In this document: piece after piece, positions 10,368-22,610 of the stretch
Position numbering within the stretch: the stretch's first letter is position 1
Layout: each line of letters starts with the position of its first letter
From: Wallemia ichthyophaga EXF-994
Taxonomy: Eukaryota; Basidiomycota; Wallemiomycetes; Wallemiales; Wallemiaceae
Length of the DNA: 64,000 bases
Reading direction: 5' to 3'
Assembly: GCF_000400465.1 (NCBI RefSeq)
Contig: NW_008806287.1
Coordinates: 248,001 to 312,000 of the forward strand
Position numbers and translations under genes: made by a program
Notes under the pieces: model-generated
The model's input: only the letters and a program-made list of their open reading frames with translations
The model's database searches: none
What the model was told of the DNA's origin: nothing

Positions 10368-13300
10368 ATGGAATTCTACACAAAATTACGTGATAAAGAT
10401 AGAGCCCTGGATGATAAAATACAGCTTATACGCACCAACACCCACTTTATCCCAAATCTCCACGAGATGGTCGTTGACTTCTTGGTGACTGAGTTATCTC
10501 AACACCCGGATATCCCTACATTATGGCAAATGCTGCGCTCTAGCCTAGACGCACATCCAATTACGGCCAATATCATACGCTTGGTGAAAAAATCCAACCT
10601 GATTAACCCAATCTCTGTGGTATTCAAACAAAACAACGAAGATGCACTAGAGAATGTCGCTAGAATACTCGATTTGACTATAGGCCACTATAACAAAGAC
10701 TCTGTCCTCAATTCGTACTCAATTTACCTCAATTCAGCCACATATCCACCAATCAACGATATATTCATCCGCTTCATACGTCTCAACAAGTTTAACAAGA
10801 AATCTTTATCTGGATTCGTACTTGAGAACATTGATAAATTCATCACTAACTACTCCTTCACCTCCCTCCTTATCACTCAAACTGACACCATTCGCTCTAT
10901 TCAATGGGCTAGCGATATGGACGACTTTCTCATTTATCACCTCACCCAACACTACGATAAGGATTTGATTGAGCACTTTATTCGCACCAGCACAAGCCAT
11001 CACCTTATCAGCAGTTTGCTCCAATTGAATCAATCAAAGGCTGTGCCTCTGTCGGAAGACCTATTGCAGCACCTCACTCACCAATCCATCGAGTTACGAT
11101 CACCAACCATTTTGAATGCATTGTGGACCATAGAACCTGACCATATGTTTGCGCATATTGATGCCAGTATTCGTATAGGCTTAGCGGACGATGTAGACAG
11201 AATATTGCAGGAGAAACTTCTCTTCACCATCATTACCGTCTACTCGGATACGCGTTCGTTGCCTACGCTTACAGAATCGCTCATTAGCGCCCTCTCCTCT
11301 AATAAGCACATACACATGCACAGCACCATAGACTACGCACTGATGAACGCATACCAAATATATACGACATCTGAGCAAGTCGAGCAATTGTGCAATTACT
11401 TTGGAGATAGATTGAGGGGGACTTATGGAATCGAGCCGTCTATCAAGAAACGCAAATCGGAGGGTAATGGCAAATCGGTAATAAACCCAGACGTTTCGTT
11501 TACAGCTACTGCTGCAATAGCAGAGCTCTTTTTCATGGCGCTCCCCAAGCTACTGACAAGCGTGACGGCTGGCGTAGGTGATGACCTTCGCACCCAGGTA
11601 CAAAAGCTCGCCGAAGATATATCCCCGCAGTACACAATTTCAGATGCTAGCAAAGAATACCGTTCTGTGCGGCTGATGAGGTGTCTCGCTATCAATCAAA
11701 TCATCACTCTACCGCAGGTTTTTAACGCGATGATTGACGCATTCGAAGCCGCTGCGAAGAATGACGATGACAGCCTAGCTTCTGAATATGCCCAGATGGC
11801 GTTTTTCACGCTCAGTCATAAGGTTGTAGACGGTGATGTCGCGAGGAGGTTCCTAGATGTATCCACATCTGTCGCCTTGCACTCGTCAAAGGTCGGGGAA
11901 AAGGTGCTGGGATGTGTAGTGCGTCATCTCTACGTGCTGGAGTAAGTCGCTTCACTGTCAACTTGCCGTCTTTTAACAACATCGCAGACACTACGCGCGC
12001 GATGAACATCTTGACGCCTTCATCGAATTCATTTGCAGAGGTGAAGACATATACACATCATCGCAAGCTGTGGCTGTGGAAGAAATTCTCACTTCTGCGT
12101 TGTTTTGGGAACTCTCTCGCTTTAGGAGCCGGTTGACGACGCATGTGGAATCTACTCTTAAGAGCGGTGACCAGAGGATTCAAGCGCACACACTCACACT
12201 TCTCCTCCGTTTCCCAAGGGGGTCTTATACGTCTAAATTTGTGCGCAATCTTGCTATCGATACGGCTATCGCGCTAGAGAGTGTAGCCGAGAAGGTATCT
12301 ACTTACATCACCCTTCGTCGTCTATTGTTGGCGCTGATTGGTGATAACGCCAAAGTTGGCGCTAAGGTGTGTACAAGTTGTCGCTTGCAAGGGTTACCAA
12401 ATCTTATTCGACGCAACAGAACGAGGAGTATGCAGTGTATCTAGCGACCAGCTCAACGTGGAACACTAGTGGAGATGAAAAGGCGTTAAATGAGCTGAAC
12501 AAAGTCTCAATACAGCTGCTTGACATGTTGGCAAGGTGAGTACAATGTGTATCTAAGCAAAGCGGAGCTCCGGCTCACCACAAACCCACAGACCAATCAT
12601 CCGCACCGACTGTGCGCAATTGTTCAAAAAACTGCACAAGAAATTCGACAAAGGTGTCTTGAGCATGATGGCAGCGAGTTGTGTTCTAGAAGTATACTTG
12701 GCGCACCACAAACCCAGTCAAGAAAGCGAGAAAAGCGCAACGATGACAACAACAACAACAACAACAACGAAAGACGACAACAAGTATGTGTACAAGCTGA
12801 CCCAGGCAATGGTGAACAAACTGTGCAGCGAACTTGTTTACCACACCACCGTCGCTAACATCTCCGCTTTGGTATCGTGTCTGCGTATGAGTATGATACG
12901 GGGTGGTGGAGCTGTCGATGCAAAGTGTCTGGATATAGCTAAGAGCGTCACATTAACACGCGTGCACTCTACAACACCAAACGCTCAGGTAGATTCTGCA
13001 ACTTCGGTACTCCATTTCTTGTCGGCTGGACTCGTACGCAATGTCGAGCAAATAGACGTAGCTGCTGCGTCATGGTGTATTTATCACGAAAGAGCATCAA
13101 CCGAGATGAAAAGCGTGATTGGAAGAGGATTGGCTGAGGTTGTAGTTATGTTCTTAGGTGATAATAACAACAATGACGTGGATGTCGTCGGTAATTTGTG
13201 GGAAGTCTTTCATTCTCACATCCGTGAGCCGACTTCACCCCTTTTGGCTGCGCTCGATGGGTTGAGAGTGGTGGTCAAGTCGTGCAGAGAAGGTGGGAAT

Positions 13301-14183
13301 GGTGTGTTTGCGTAGACAGATAGCTGACAATACCAATATGTAGGAAGGTTCATTCGCAGACGTCTCTCGGGATTATTAATCGATCTAGCCAACGCAGCTG
13401 CTGTATACAAGCACCTTCCAACCACATTAGGTGGGATAATCGAACTCCTCGAATCAATTGTACATGAGAGGGTAAGTTGGTCTATATAATAACTCCCTCC
13501 AATTCTGACCAACCAACAAGGCTATTCTCCTGCAATCTACAGACGTAGGATCGATACTGATAGCGCTGACAAACGCAGTAAGCGCGTCGAAGGGGACAGT
13601 GGAGAATGAAGCAGACTCAGCGAAAGCACAAGCACTCTATGACCGGGTGAATTCAACGTTACTCCAACTAATCAGACTGCGTAGAGACATATGCGCCAGC
13701 CATGCGCCCTCACTAGCGCTTCTCCTGAGTGGGCTAATCGGGTTACCACTAACACTGCGTCCCAATCTTGGTGGGGGAGCAATACGAGCGCATCTAGCGC
13801 ACCGCCCGAGCTGGCTACCTAGCGAGATGGCGCTGAACCCTAAATCACTTACGCGGCTACTGGAGGGGTTAACGACGAAGACGGTGCCACTGACAACACA
13901 GCACCAGCAGCAAGTCACGTCGAACAGCTTGAAGGAGGCATTCGCGCGTCATGCTTATATTGTCCTGCACACTTTCGCTCGCTCGGCCACCTCCCCACAT
14001 AGCTTCTACCCTCAGTCTACCAGACATAGCTTGATGGCAGGCTTGTATGCACTGTGCGAGTGCGTCGATCTACATAAAGAACAGGAATTTATGCTTTCGG
14101 GTATCACGGATGATGGCGCAAGGAGCGTCGTCAAGGTCTTGTGGAAGGATTACGATGAACAGCGCTATGTCGGTCTCTCGTGA
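10368..14183 (+). CDS. URB2: Nucleolar pre-ribosome assembly protein Urb2/Npa2
   Basis: Exons 10368..11941, 11988..12366, 12420..12535, 12592..13301, 13344..13471 and 13521..14183 give 1189 aa, close to the 1174 aa of yeast Urb2. The protein is an all-helical repeat scaffold with no enzyme motif. The C-terminal 200 residues carry the Urb2/Npa2 domain: HAYIVLHTFAR, RHSLMAGLYALCECVD and DGARSVVKVLWKDYDEQRY. The yeast homologue works in the earliest 60S pre-ribosome with Npa1 and Rsa3. A Thr run coded by (ACA)7ACG sits at 12746-12769. A basic KKRKSEGNGK segment near 11440 may be a nuclear signal. It is the nearest upstream gene to cytidine deaminase (77 bp). Confidence 0.8.
12746..12769 (+). repeat. 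ACA trinucleotide run in URB2
   Basis: Eight threonine codons in a row, (ACA)7 then ACG, inside exon 4 of URB2. A likely site of length polymorphism. Confidence 0.8.
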
Positions 14184-14260
14184 TAACTGTGACAGTGCTG
14201 TACTATTTATTCATTTGCTTTGTTAGTTTATATATAAATTGTTCATTATCTTGTTATCAA

Positions 14261-14928
14261 ATGACTGACATGGCTGATAATACAAATACAAAACTAATCG
14301 CAGCGGCATTCGAGGGTGCGTATAATAGCTTGAGAAAGCAGCACCCAACCAACAAGCCGCCCAGGCCAGAAGAAATCTTACTGCCCTTACAGCCAGTTTA
14401 GAGTGGGCGCGGCAGTTGTGAGCGAGGATGGCAAAGTGTTCAGTGGTGCGAATGTGGAGAATGCGTCGTGGGTAGTGCAGGCTGGAAGTATAAGGACATA
14501 TTTCTGACCACATCTGGTACAGATATGGCGGAGCAATTTGTGCAGAACGTACAAGTCTGGTGAAGGCTGTAGTGGGTAGAGGTACGCAACGAGGCTGGTA
14601 ACGCTCACCGAAGACAGTCAGAGGGGTGCACCAACCTGAGCGGTCTGGCAGTCGTCTCTGATCTCGATGAACCTATCACGCCATGCGGGATTTGTAGACA
14701 GTTCCTCAGGTGCGGTTGGAGTGTTTGGTAGTGTTGAGTTGTCTATTCACCACATTGCCATTTTACAGAGAATTCTTTGCTCCACGTACACCTATCTTGC
14801 TGGTATCGCAATCGCACCACGCGAACGCAAACAGGCGCGATACAGATTATGCAGGAGAAGTCGTCATCAAGACTAATATAGAAGAACTATTGCCGTGGGT
14901 GACGAAGCCATTCACTATTCACAGCTAA
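14261..14928 (+). CDS. CDD1: Cytidine deaminase
   Basis: Exons 14261..14315, 14365..14467, 14523..14571, 14618..14709 and 14769..14928 give 152 aa. No long open frame covers this gene because five short exons are involved. Splicing restores the whole family pattern: [38 protein letters not shown] and [13 protein letters not shown]. Zinc ligands C59, C92 and C95 and the proton shuttle E61 are all present. The enzyme deaminates cytidine and deoxycytidine in pyrimidine salvage and is usually a cytosolic tetramer. Introns 2 and 3 both use GTGGGT donors. An in-frame alternative start ATG lies 9 nt downstream. The C-terminus ends [10 protein letters not shown], similar to the ELLP.SF tail of the family. 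Confidence 0.92.
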
Positions 14929-15050
14929 TGTCGTTACAGACGCAGCTTTGGACCGGAGCAGTTAGGATAAATTACGAAGAAGCTTTGTGTATCATTACAT
15001 TTAATAGTCGAGGAGTCAGGAAGAGAGTGAAAGAATCCCATGCGAGTGGT

Positions 15051-15952
15051 TTATGCAGTGGCCATTTCCTTCTTCATATCAGCAATAGCCATAGCTGGAT
15101 TGAGACCCTTTGGACAAGTGCGAGTGCAATTGAAGATGGTATGGCATCTGTATAAACTGAAAGTGTTCTCGAGCTTCTCCTTACGCTGAGCAGCCTTATC
15201 GTCTCTAGAGTCAGCGATCCATCTATAAGCCTGCATGAGAACGGCTGGACCGAGGTACTCATCTTGATTCCACCAGTAAGATGGACAAGAAGTGGAGCAA
15301 CAAGCGCAGAGGATGCACTCGTACATACCGTCCAATTTCTTCCTCTCCTCTGGCGACTGACGGTGTTCAACGCCATCGGGAACGTTGTCAGATTGGAGGT
15401 ATGGCTCAATTGATTTGTATTGCTTGTAGAATTGAGTCATGTCAGGTACTAAGTCCTTGACAATGTACATATGAGGAAGTGGATAGATTTTGCTCGGCTT
15501 GTTCTCATTTCTGTCTATTCTGCATAAACAAGCCAATGTATTCTGGCCTTCAATGTTCATAGCGCAAGAGCCACAGATTCCTTCTCTGCAAGACCTTCTG
15601 AAGGTGAGTGTTGGGTCTGCTTCGTTCTTGATCTTTCTATGCGTATTCATGAGTCGTGTATCTATTGGCGATATTCGCCACCCACAATAAAGCGTCTAGT
15701 ACCATTGGTCCACATGAGTTGAGGTCAACGTCGTATGTCTGCATGCGTGGCTTTTCTGCTGGTTCATCTGGGTTCTGTGGAGTGTTAAAACCGTTATACA
15801 ACCCAGCCACAGGTCAAACTCACCCATCTGTAGATCTGGAACTTCTTCATTAGCGCAGGCTTAGCGCCACCGACGGGAGTGGCAAGTGAGCGACGTGTAG
15901 ATGAGCTGAATGATCTAGCTGCTTGCTTTACAGCCACTGAGCTTCTTGACAT
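15051..15952 (-). CDS. SDH2: Succinate dehydrogenase iron-sulfur subunit
   Basis: Exons 15824..15952, 15686..15774 and 15051..15636 give 267 aa. An N-terminal mitochondrial presequence rich in Ser and Arg ([20 protein letters not shown]) precedes the mature protein. The [2Fe-2S] loop is CREGICGSC with a distant C. The [4Fe-4S]/[3Fe-4S] sites are [12 protein letters not shown] and [17 protein letters not shown]. It passes electrons from the flavoprotein SDH1 to ubiquinone in complex II. The second intron opens with GTGGGT, and splicing gives [17 protein letters not shown] as expected for the family. The complex I gene NDUFB8 lies 238 bp upstream on the same strand. Confidence 0.97.
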
Positions 15953-16190
15953 GTTTATCATTTTTCGTCGTCGTTGTTCTCAAAAAGGCCGAATCGTCTC
16001 AGCAAATCAAATCGCCTAAGTTTGTGAAACCGATTTCAAGCGAGGATTGAGTGGTGATGTGAGGGGAGTGTATTTTATCCATTTATCAATCTTGACATCA
16101 ATAATCACACCAAAGAATCATGTCAGAGCATTCAGTCAGTCAGTTCAAGATGAAAATTTTACATAATTTGAATTCATATTTATAAACGAT

Positions 16191-16795
16191 TTATTCTTCA
16201 AGTGGTGTGTACTCTCTGGCCTGTGAGATTATTATTAGCTTTACCATTTCAATTACCGAGCTTAAACCCACCTTATTCTCATCAACACCACTTAACTCAT
16301 CCTTAAGTCCATCTCTGTAGCTTAAATTAGTATTAAAATAATCGTAAAACCCATCTTAACCCACCTAGGATAATCTCTTGGTGCAACGTTACGCTGTGGT
16401 ACCATTGCGCTGGCCAAATAACCAAATGCAGAGAAAGCAATTATAGTGTAAAGAATACTCTTTGCAGATTCCGCGTAAGAGTATTGATGTACATCTGGTG
16501 CGTGCACTCCAAGGACATCCTCATCTTCATGTAGCTATAGTTGTGTATGAGCTAGAGATCAAAAGGACCAAAAAACACCCACCAAATCACCAAAGTTGGT
16601 TCTGCCTTGTTGATCCCAGTACTTGTTGTATGGGTTCTTCTCTTGTGCTTTCTGTGGTACAAATTGTGGGTAACCACCTAATTGAGGATCTGGTTCATCA
16701 CCCGTGGTAGCTGAACTTTGTCTGGTAGCGTAACATCTAACAGAATTGGATATGTTTATTTGCTTAAATCCACGCCTAGCAATCATATTAATCAT
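16191..16795 (-). CDS. NADH:ubiquinone oxidoreductase ASHI/NDUFB8-like subunit
   Basis: Exons 16583..16795, 16365..16534, 16272..16320 and 16191..16220 give 153 aa. All three introns open with GTGGGT, and intron 2 has the branch site TACTAAT. Without splicing, two frames end early. The spliced protein has a mitochondrial N-terminus (MIARRGFKQ), then DPQLGGYPQF, YWDQQGRTNFGDLLHEDEDVLG, HAPDVHQYSY, one membrane segment (SILYTIIAFSAFGYLA) and VPRNVAPRDYPSY-like loops, here VPQRNVAPRDYPSYRDGL. This order is that of NDUFB8, an accessory subunit of the complex I membrane arm. It is head to head with CCT5 (71 bp between start codons). It shows that the organism keeps complex I. Confidence 0.88.
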
Positions 16796-16866
16796 TTTTC
16801 ACTTGAACTGAGTTGAATTGAGTTGAATTGAAGCTGCTCTGTTCAACAACACACTGACATAACAAA

Positions 16867-18708
16867 ATGTGAGAAATTTACATGTATTTGATAGCCCATA
16901 TAACTAATAATCAACTAGGGACGCTATACAACCAGGTGCAGCTGTCTACACGCAAGATGAAGTCCGTTCACTCAGAATCTTCTCGAATTCAACTTACACT
17001 CACATTTAGCACGGTAACCCTTTCATTATCGTTAGGGAGCAGGATAAGAAGACTCGTACAAGGGGCGTTGATGCTATTAAAGTTTGTCAGCCCTCTCTCA
17101 CTCTTCCTCGCTCACGAGAATACACCAGTCACATATCTTAGCTGCGCGTACTGTCGCAAATATTATTAAAACTTCTCTTGGTCCGCGTGGCCTCGATAAG
17201 ATTATGATTAGCCCTGATGGCGATATCACAGTCACAAACGATGGCGCAACGATATTGAGTTTAATGGAGGTGGACAACCAAGTCGCTAAACTTATGGTTA
17301 GCTTATCCAAATCTCAAGACGATGAGGTCGGTGATGGTACTACTGGTGTCGTTGTTCTTGCAGGCGCTATGCTCGATCAAGCTATCGGTCTTCTCGACAG
17401 AGGTATCCACCCAATCAGAATCGCTGATGGTTTCGATAGAGCTTGTAAAATTGCTGTTAGCGAGCTTGACGGTATCTCTGACTCTGTTGAATTCAGCCAG
17501 GATGGTAAAGGTCCTGGTACCGCTGCCCTCTACAAGGCTGCTTCTACTTCATTAGGTTCAAAGATCGTCTCGGCTCACTCTAAATTCGCTCAAATCGCTG
17601 TTGACGCCGTTCTCTCCGTCGCTGACATTGAACGTCGTGATGTTGACTTTGAATTGATCAAGGTTGACGGTAAAGTTGGTGCTTCTCTTGAGGATACTTC
17701 CCTAGTACAAGGTGTTGTCGTCGATAAGGATATGTCTCATCCACAAATGCCTAGATTCATCAAGGACGCTAAAATTGCTATCCTAACCTGTCCATTTGAA
17801 CCTCCACGTCCAAAGACCAAGCATAAGCTTGACATTGGTTCCGCCGATGAGTACAAAAAGCTCGAAGCCTACGAAAAGGAAAAATTCGCTGATATGATTA
17901 AGAAAGTTAAGGACTCAGGTGCTAATTTGGTCATCTGTCAATGGGGTTTCGATGACGAAGCTAACCACTTGTTGATGCAAAACGACTTACCTGCCGTACG
18001 TTGGGTGGGCGGTCCAGAGATTGAGCTTATCGCCATCGCAACAAACGGTCGTATCGTACCAAGATTTGAAGATCTTTCTGCTGATAAGTTGGGTCACGCT
18101 GGCGTTGTAAGAGAAATTGGTTTCGGTACAACAAGAGATAGGATGCTTGTTATTGAAGAGTGTGCAAACTCAAGAGCCGTCACTGTCTTTGTTAGAGGAT
18201 CGAACAAGATGATAATCGACGAAGCCAAGCGTGCACTCCACGACGCAATCTGCGTTGTTCGTAACTTGGTAGTTGATAATCGTGTTGTATATGGTGGTGG
18301 AGCAGCGGAGATTGCCTCATCGATAGCTGTCACAAAGGCTGCAGACGAGACTGCTTCAATTGAACAATATGCCATGAGAGCTTTCTCACAAGCTTTGGAC
18401 GCTATCCCATTAGCATTGGCTGAGAACTCTGGTCTTTCGCCTATTGAAACGCTCTCAGATGTCAAGTCACACCAGGTCAACGACAAGAATCCAAACCTTG
18501 GTATCGACTGTATGGGTAGAGGCAGCAGTGACATGAAAGCACAAAATGTACACGATCCACTTGTTTCAAAGAGACAGCAATACCTCTTGGCAACTCAGCT
18601 CGTGCGCGCTATTCTCAAAATTGATGGTGAGTCATAGGAGCGTGTAGATATTGGACTAGAGCTAACAACAATGAAATAGATGTTATCACAGCAGGTGGAG
18701 ATATGTAA
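16867..18708 (+). CDS. CCT5: T-complex protein 1 subunit epsilon (CCT5)
   Basis: Exons 16867..16868, 16919..16961, 17010..17081, 17129..18626 and 18680..18708 give 547 aa. The first coding exon is only AT, and the G of the start codon is at 16919. No other in-frame ATG precedes the conserved N-terminus ([27 protein letters not shown]), so the start codon is split by a 50-nt intron. The body has the group II chaperonin motifs: [28 protein letters not shown] and the hydrolysis loop near RWVGGPEIE. The end, [14 protein letters not shown], is typical of the epsilon subunit. It is one of eight subunits of the cytosolic ring that folds actin and tubulin. Confidence 0.93.
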
Positions 18709-18869
18709 ATATAAAATGCATTTGTTATTCCCAGTCTTGATTTTCTAATTTGGTGGATGCAATTTGTTTTAATTTCGCGATTCACCGCTTCGCCACTCTT
18801 CCGAGCACATCCATCAAGTAACCTTTTTGGAATAACACTCATTTTCTTTCTTGATCTTCTACAGCCACC

Positions 18870-21428
18870 ATGGACAAGTTAAATTTCCCAAAGCATTCGA
18901 AAATTTTGACTCCGTCCAACAATCTCGGCGGTGCAAATGCTGCCGGCAGACTCGGCGAGAGGAGAAACCTCAACAAGGCTGCGCTGAGCTTCTGCGACGT
19001 CGGCGATCGTAAGCATCTCCTCATCTGCCGCGTTTTTGTGCTCATCTCGTCAAAGTTTCACACGTTGCGCAATCACAGGCGCCATCTCCTATAGCCATTC
19101 CAGCGTGCGCAGGTAGGTGCTGAGAATCTTTCCCATCTCCCATTTCTCGTCATCTAATACATCTCATCTCCCAGATTCCCAGTCGACAGCTCGTCCCATT
19201 CGTTCAAAGACCATATCTGTCTCCCCGCTCGTTAATGGACTGAAAGAGGCTGAGAAAGAGAATTCATCTCTCGATCACCGCAAGATCGTCTCCCACGACG
19301 TATCACAATTTCGCCTGCAGTTTCACAAGCAGGAGCTTGACCCTATCCAGGATGTAAACGAGCAAGGTACTTATAACAGCGAAATCCATTCACCATCGCT
19401 GGGCACTGGTACCCGGCGTTCTCAGCTGTTCTGCGTGAGCTGCTGCGAGCCACTCGCCAATCTCGGTGTCGTGTTTGACCCATGCAAACACACTTGCTGT
19501 GTTGTTTGCCTCGTTAACAGCCTCACACTCAATCGGGAGACATGCATTTTCTGTAAAGGTGTCATTCTCCGCTTCCAGTCTGTCAACGGCGGCCCTATCA
19601 CTTCGCCTGCTTTGTCAGGCATTGGTGATACCTCTGACGATTTCTTTAACCAATGCGCCCCAGCCGCTTCCATCACTAAAGACAGAAGCGAAAGAAGCTC
19701 CCTCAAGTCTATCTGGAGCCCTGAAAGCTCAATTAGTAGGGTTCCATCCATCAGCTCGGCACTGGCATCTCCACCACCACCGCCAGCAACGGTAGTGACT
19801 GCTGCGACTGCGACGCTGTCCCCAACGCCATCTCCTTACAGTGTTGGATTGCCACGCGTCAAGTATCCTAATCATGGCAATCTCAGGCTCCATGAAGGCG
19901 GCTGGCCAGTGCTCAAGTTGGAGAATGTTCCTTGGGTCGGTATCTATTGTCAGCTATTGGTTTGATTTTATTTAACGCCCAATTAGGACAGCACTCCATC
20001 AATAGTCGAGCAATGGCTGCCAAGAGAGGCATTGCCACACTGGAGTGTTAACAGCCACGCCATTCACGTCGTTCTTGACAGGTACGTCATTGCTTCTATG
20101 TCCACACACCTCTCACTCACATCACTCCGTCTAGAAACAACGGCAAAGCATCTAGCGATCTATACGTCGAAGTCGTGTCTGTGGAAATACGTAACGAAAT
20201 TATGCGCTCCAGACAACACTCTGTGCTTGAGAGCAGAGGAAGATCACGCTACGTGAACATTTTAGCGTCATCTCAAGATGAGCTTTTCAGAGCAGTGCGC
20301 TTTTTTGTTGCTGTGAAGCGTCTTGCCTTTCTTGCTAACTGAGACATGCAGATTTTTCCGAGCTGGTGCGATAATAGCGGCGACTACTGTAAGTGGCGAG
20401 GTGGTTAAATTGGTTTGTCATTTACATATTCCCAAGCCAAACTCATTTCTGATCATGAGCTGGGTACTCTTATCGACCTCTGCGAGCGTGTAGGCAAAAA
20501 GGCTATTCAGCGCATGCCTCCAAAGGTGGGAGTGTAAGCGGTAGGAATTGAAAAATCAACTAATACTGCTCCTAGATGCACTTCTGCAAAGAGCAGCAGA
20601 ACCCTTTCAACATGCTTATGTCGATTATTAGCAAAATGCCATGGCAGTTGCTTCCAGCTGACAAGCCCAAGAACTTATATCGTAGATACCAAACTGCACT
20701 TAATGGTGAGAATGTGTGCTTAATTCTATTGACTGACGCTGAGTTGCAATCGCAAATTACATTTTCCAGATTGCGTAAAGAGTTAGTTGTATCTTGGGTA
20801 GAAACAGGAAACTGGCTACTGACAAGAAACAAATACAGAAGCCATCGAAATTATTCTCTTCCACATCGAAGCACACGAAGAGAGCGTTGACATACAGATT
20901 TTGATTCGATTGGTAGGGGTGTTAACGCATCAAGCCTTACTGAATAACTAAAAACCTCCATAGCTGACAGTTGCGCTCTCGTGCCCAGGTAAAATACGCT
21001 TAATTAGAAAGGGCCTTCTGACATCTATGCAGCATTCAATGACGTGCAAAAGGACTGCTTCATGGTCATGTCGAAGCTCGACCCAAACAATCTTCCATCA
21101 ACAAACTTGATGAAGCATCACGCACCAAATCACGGTCTGGGACTGACCGATGTACCAGATAGCGGCTGGATTGAAATTGGTGGGGAAGGTCTGGAAGACT
21201 TAACTCAAACAAATGCAGGACCAGAAGTAAAACGTGGTAAATCAATCAGATTCAGCAGATCCGCATCGTCAATTAGCAAGCACAGCTATGACGCGCGTAT
21301 CGACTCTGCTTTACTTCCTCTCACGCCTGATCAATCGCCAGACATGAACTTCAACGCATTCGGTAAGTTGGTTGGGTTTAATTGATGACATAATAACGAA
21401 AACCACAGCAGATCAAATTAAACGCTAG
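18870..21428 (+). CDS. RING finger plus RRM-like domain protein, uncharacterised
   Basis: Best model: exons 18870..19008, 19175..19935, 19987..20081, 20135..20294, 20352..20388, 20437..20525, 20576..20705, 20839..20912, 20964..20988, 21033..21362 and 21409..21428, 619 aa. Residues 133-173 form a complete C3HC4 RING (C133, C136, C150, H152, C155, C158, C170, C173). Residues about 293-390 look like a degenerate RRM, with LENVPW as the RNP2-like strand and SDLYVEV as the RNP1-like strand, followed by YVNILASSQDELF. A helical C-terminal part follows (FNMLMSIISKMPWQLL). A RING with an RNA-binding-like domain suggests an RNA-linked E3 ligase. I cannot name a family. The first intron (166 nt) and the eighth-exon junction (133-nt intron) are unusually long, so small missed exons are possible. 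Confidence 0.65.
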
Positions 21429-21704
21429 CTAGGTTTAGTAAGCGTTTAAAATTGCTTGTTTCTTTAGGATCATGTTTGATTACGTCTCTCATAACTTCTA
21501 GGTTGTATTCAAGATACCAAGGCACTGTATAGCAAATTGTAAATAACATTTATTATGTGAATATATCGCACAATCATTGATTTTATTTCTTCATTTACGT
21601 GTTGGGGATATTAAGTCGTGATTGACTGACTTGTATTCAACGATCAACGATTGTAGAATGTCACAAGATCCATTAGCTGTGAGAATTTATTTGCGATCTT
21701 GAGG

Positions 21705-22610
21705 ATGTTTGAACTAAACAACACTCTACAGGACTCATTTAACAGCTCTTTCGAGCCTGCACAAGTCAAGAAACCAACAGCGACAGAATCGGCCACGGCA
21801 TCGGCCATAGAATCGAGCACACAGACAGCACCTGTTGAGACTTCCAATAAATTCGAAAACCTCAAGGAAGAAATACCAAAGTCAGCGCAAGACGTTGAGC
21901 AGTCAAAGGCAGCCGCTGACGAGCTCGAGAAGAAAAAGGCAGAAGCGTTGGAGAGAGTAGAGGAGACGAGACAGCTTGACATGAAGCATCACAAGGAGAG
22001 AAATGAGCAGACCGATGCACGTCTCAAGAATGAAGGCTTGCCAGACATGTTGAAGTCTTCTGTTGAGGAAACACTGGTATTTCACGAGAACTACGCCAAG
22101 GAAAGAGAGGCAAATAGCTTCAAAGAGCAGCAAGCTATATCGAAGCAAGTGAATGATGCCGAGAAGAAGAGAAAGCATGAGCAGCCAATATTCTCTGCGA
22201 TCGACGTCGAAACAAAGCGTTTCAAGAGCGAGTCTGGTGAGGAGGTGGAATCATCTACTGTGCTCGTTGATAAGGAGAATTCGAGCTCCGATTTCGAGTT
22301 GGTGCAGTCAGAATGGATTGAAGAGAAGGAGGTAGGTGAGAATCAGAATGGAAATGGCGCCGTCCAGAAGTTCAACGACACCGCCCACCAATCACCTACA
22401 TTGGCATTATTTAGAAGACCCTCAATCAGAACTATGCTCGCCGCTCTCGCTGTAAACTTGCTCATTCCATTTGTGAACGGTATCGCGCTCGGATTTGGTG
22501 AAATTTTCGGCAGAGAAGTGCTCGTAGGATACTTTGGGTTTGGAAGGAGATGGTGGACACGCGTCGATAGTAGATCCAGCCTCGGTTCTGCCGGTGCTGG
22601 ATTACGATAG
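21705..22610 (+). CDS. Mim1/TOM13-domain protein with long N-terminal extension
   Basis: A single-exon gene of 301 aa from the ATG at 21705. The C-terminal 65 residues contain TMLAALAVNLLIPFVNG then IALGFGEIFGREVLVGYFGFG. This corresponds to the Mim1 (TOM13) membrane segment and its GFGEIF signature. Mim1 inserts helical proteins into the mitochondrial outer membrane. Family members known to me are about 100 residues. Here some 230 extra residues precede the domain: an acidic Ser/Thr region, a highly charged coiled coil (EQSKAAADELEKKKAEALERVE in parts), and the acidic DFELVQSEWIEEKE. The frame has no intron, so the extension is genuinely continuous with the Mim1 part. Function of the extension is unknown. 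Confidence 0.65.
   Translation: MFELNNTLQDSFNSSFEPAQVKKPTATESATASAIESSTQTAPVETSNKFENLKEEIPKSAQDVEQSKAAADELEKKKAEALERVEETRQLDMKHHKERNEQTDARLKNEGLPDMLKSSVEETLVFHENYAKEREANSFKEQQAISKQVNDAEKKRKHEQPIFSAIDVETKRFKSESGEEVESSTVLVDKENSSSDFELVQSEWIEEKEVGENQNGNGAVQKFNDTAHQSPTLALFRRPSIRTMLAALAVNLLIPFVNGIALGFGEIFGREVLVGYFGFGRRWWTRVDSRSSLGSAGAGLR

Noticed and set aside
19079-19112. Extra small exon in the RING/RRM-like gene
   Set aside because: Its borders look possible, but 34 nt breaks the frame into the RING exon; a single 166-nt intron keeps it.
21659-21704. Upstream ATG (MSQDPLA) for the Mim1-domain gene
   Set aside because: Joining it would need a 25-nt intron; the in-frame ATG at 21705 is simpler.
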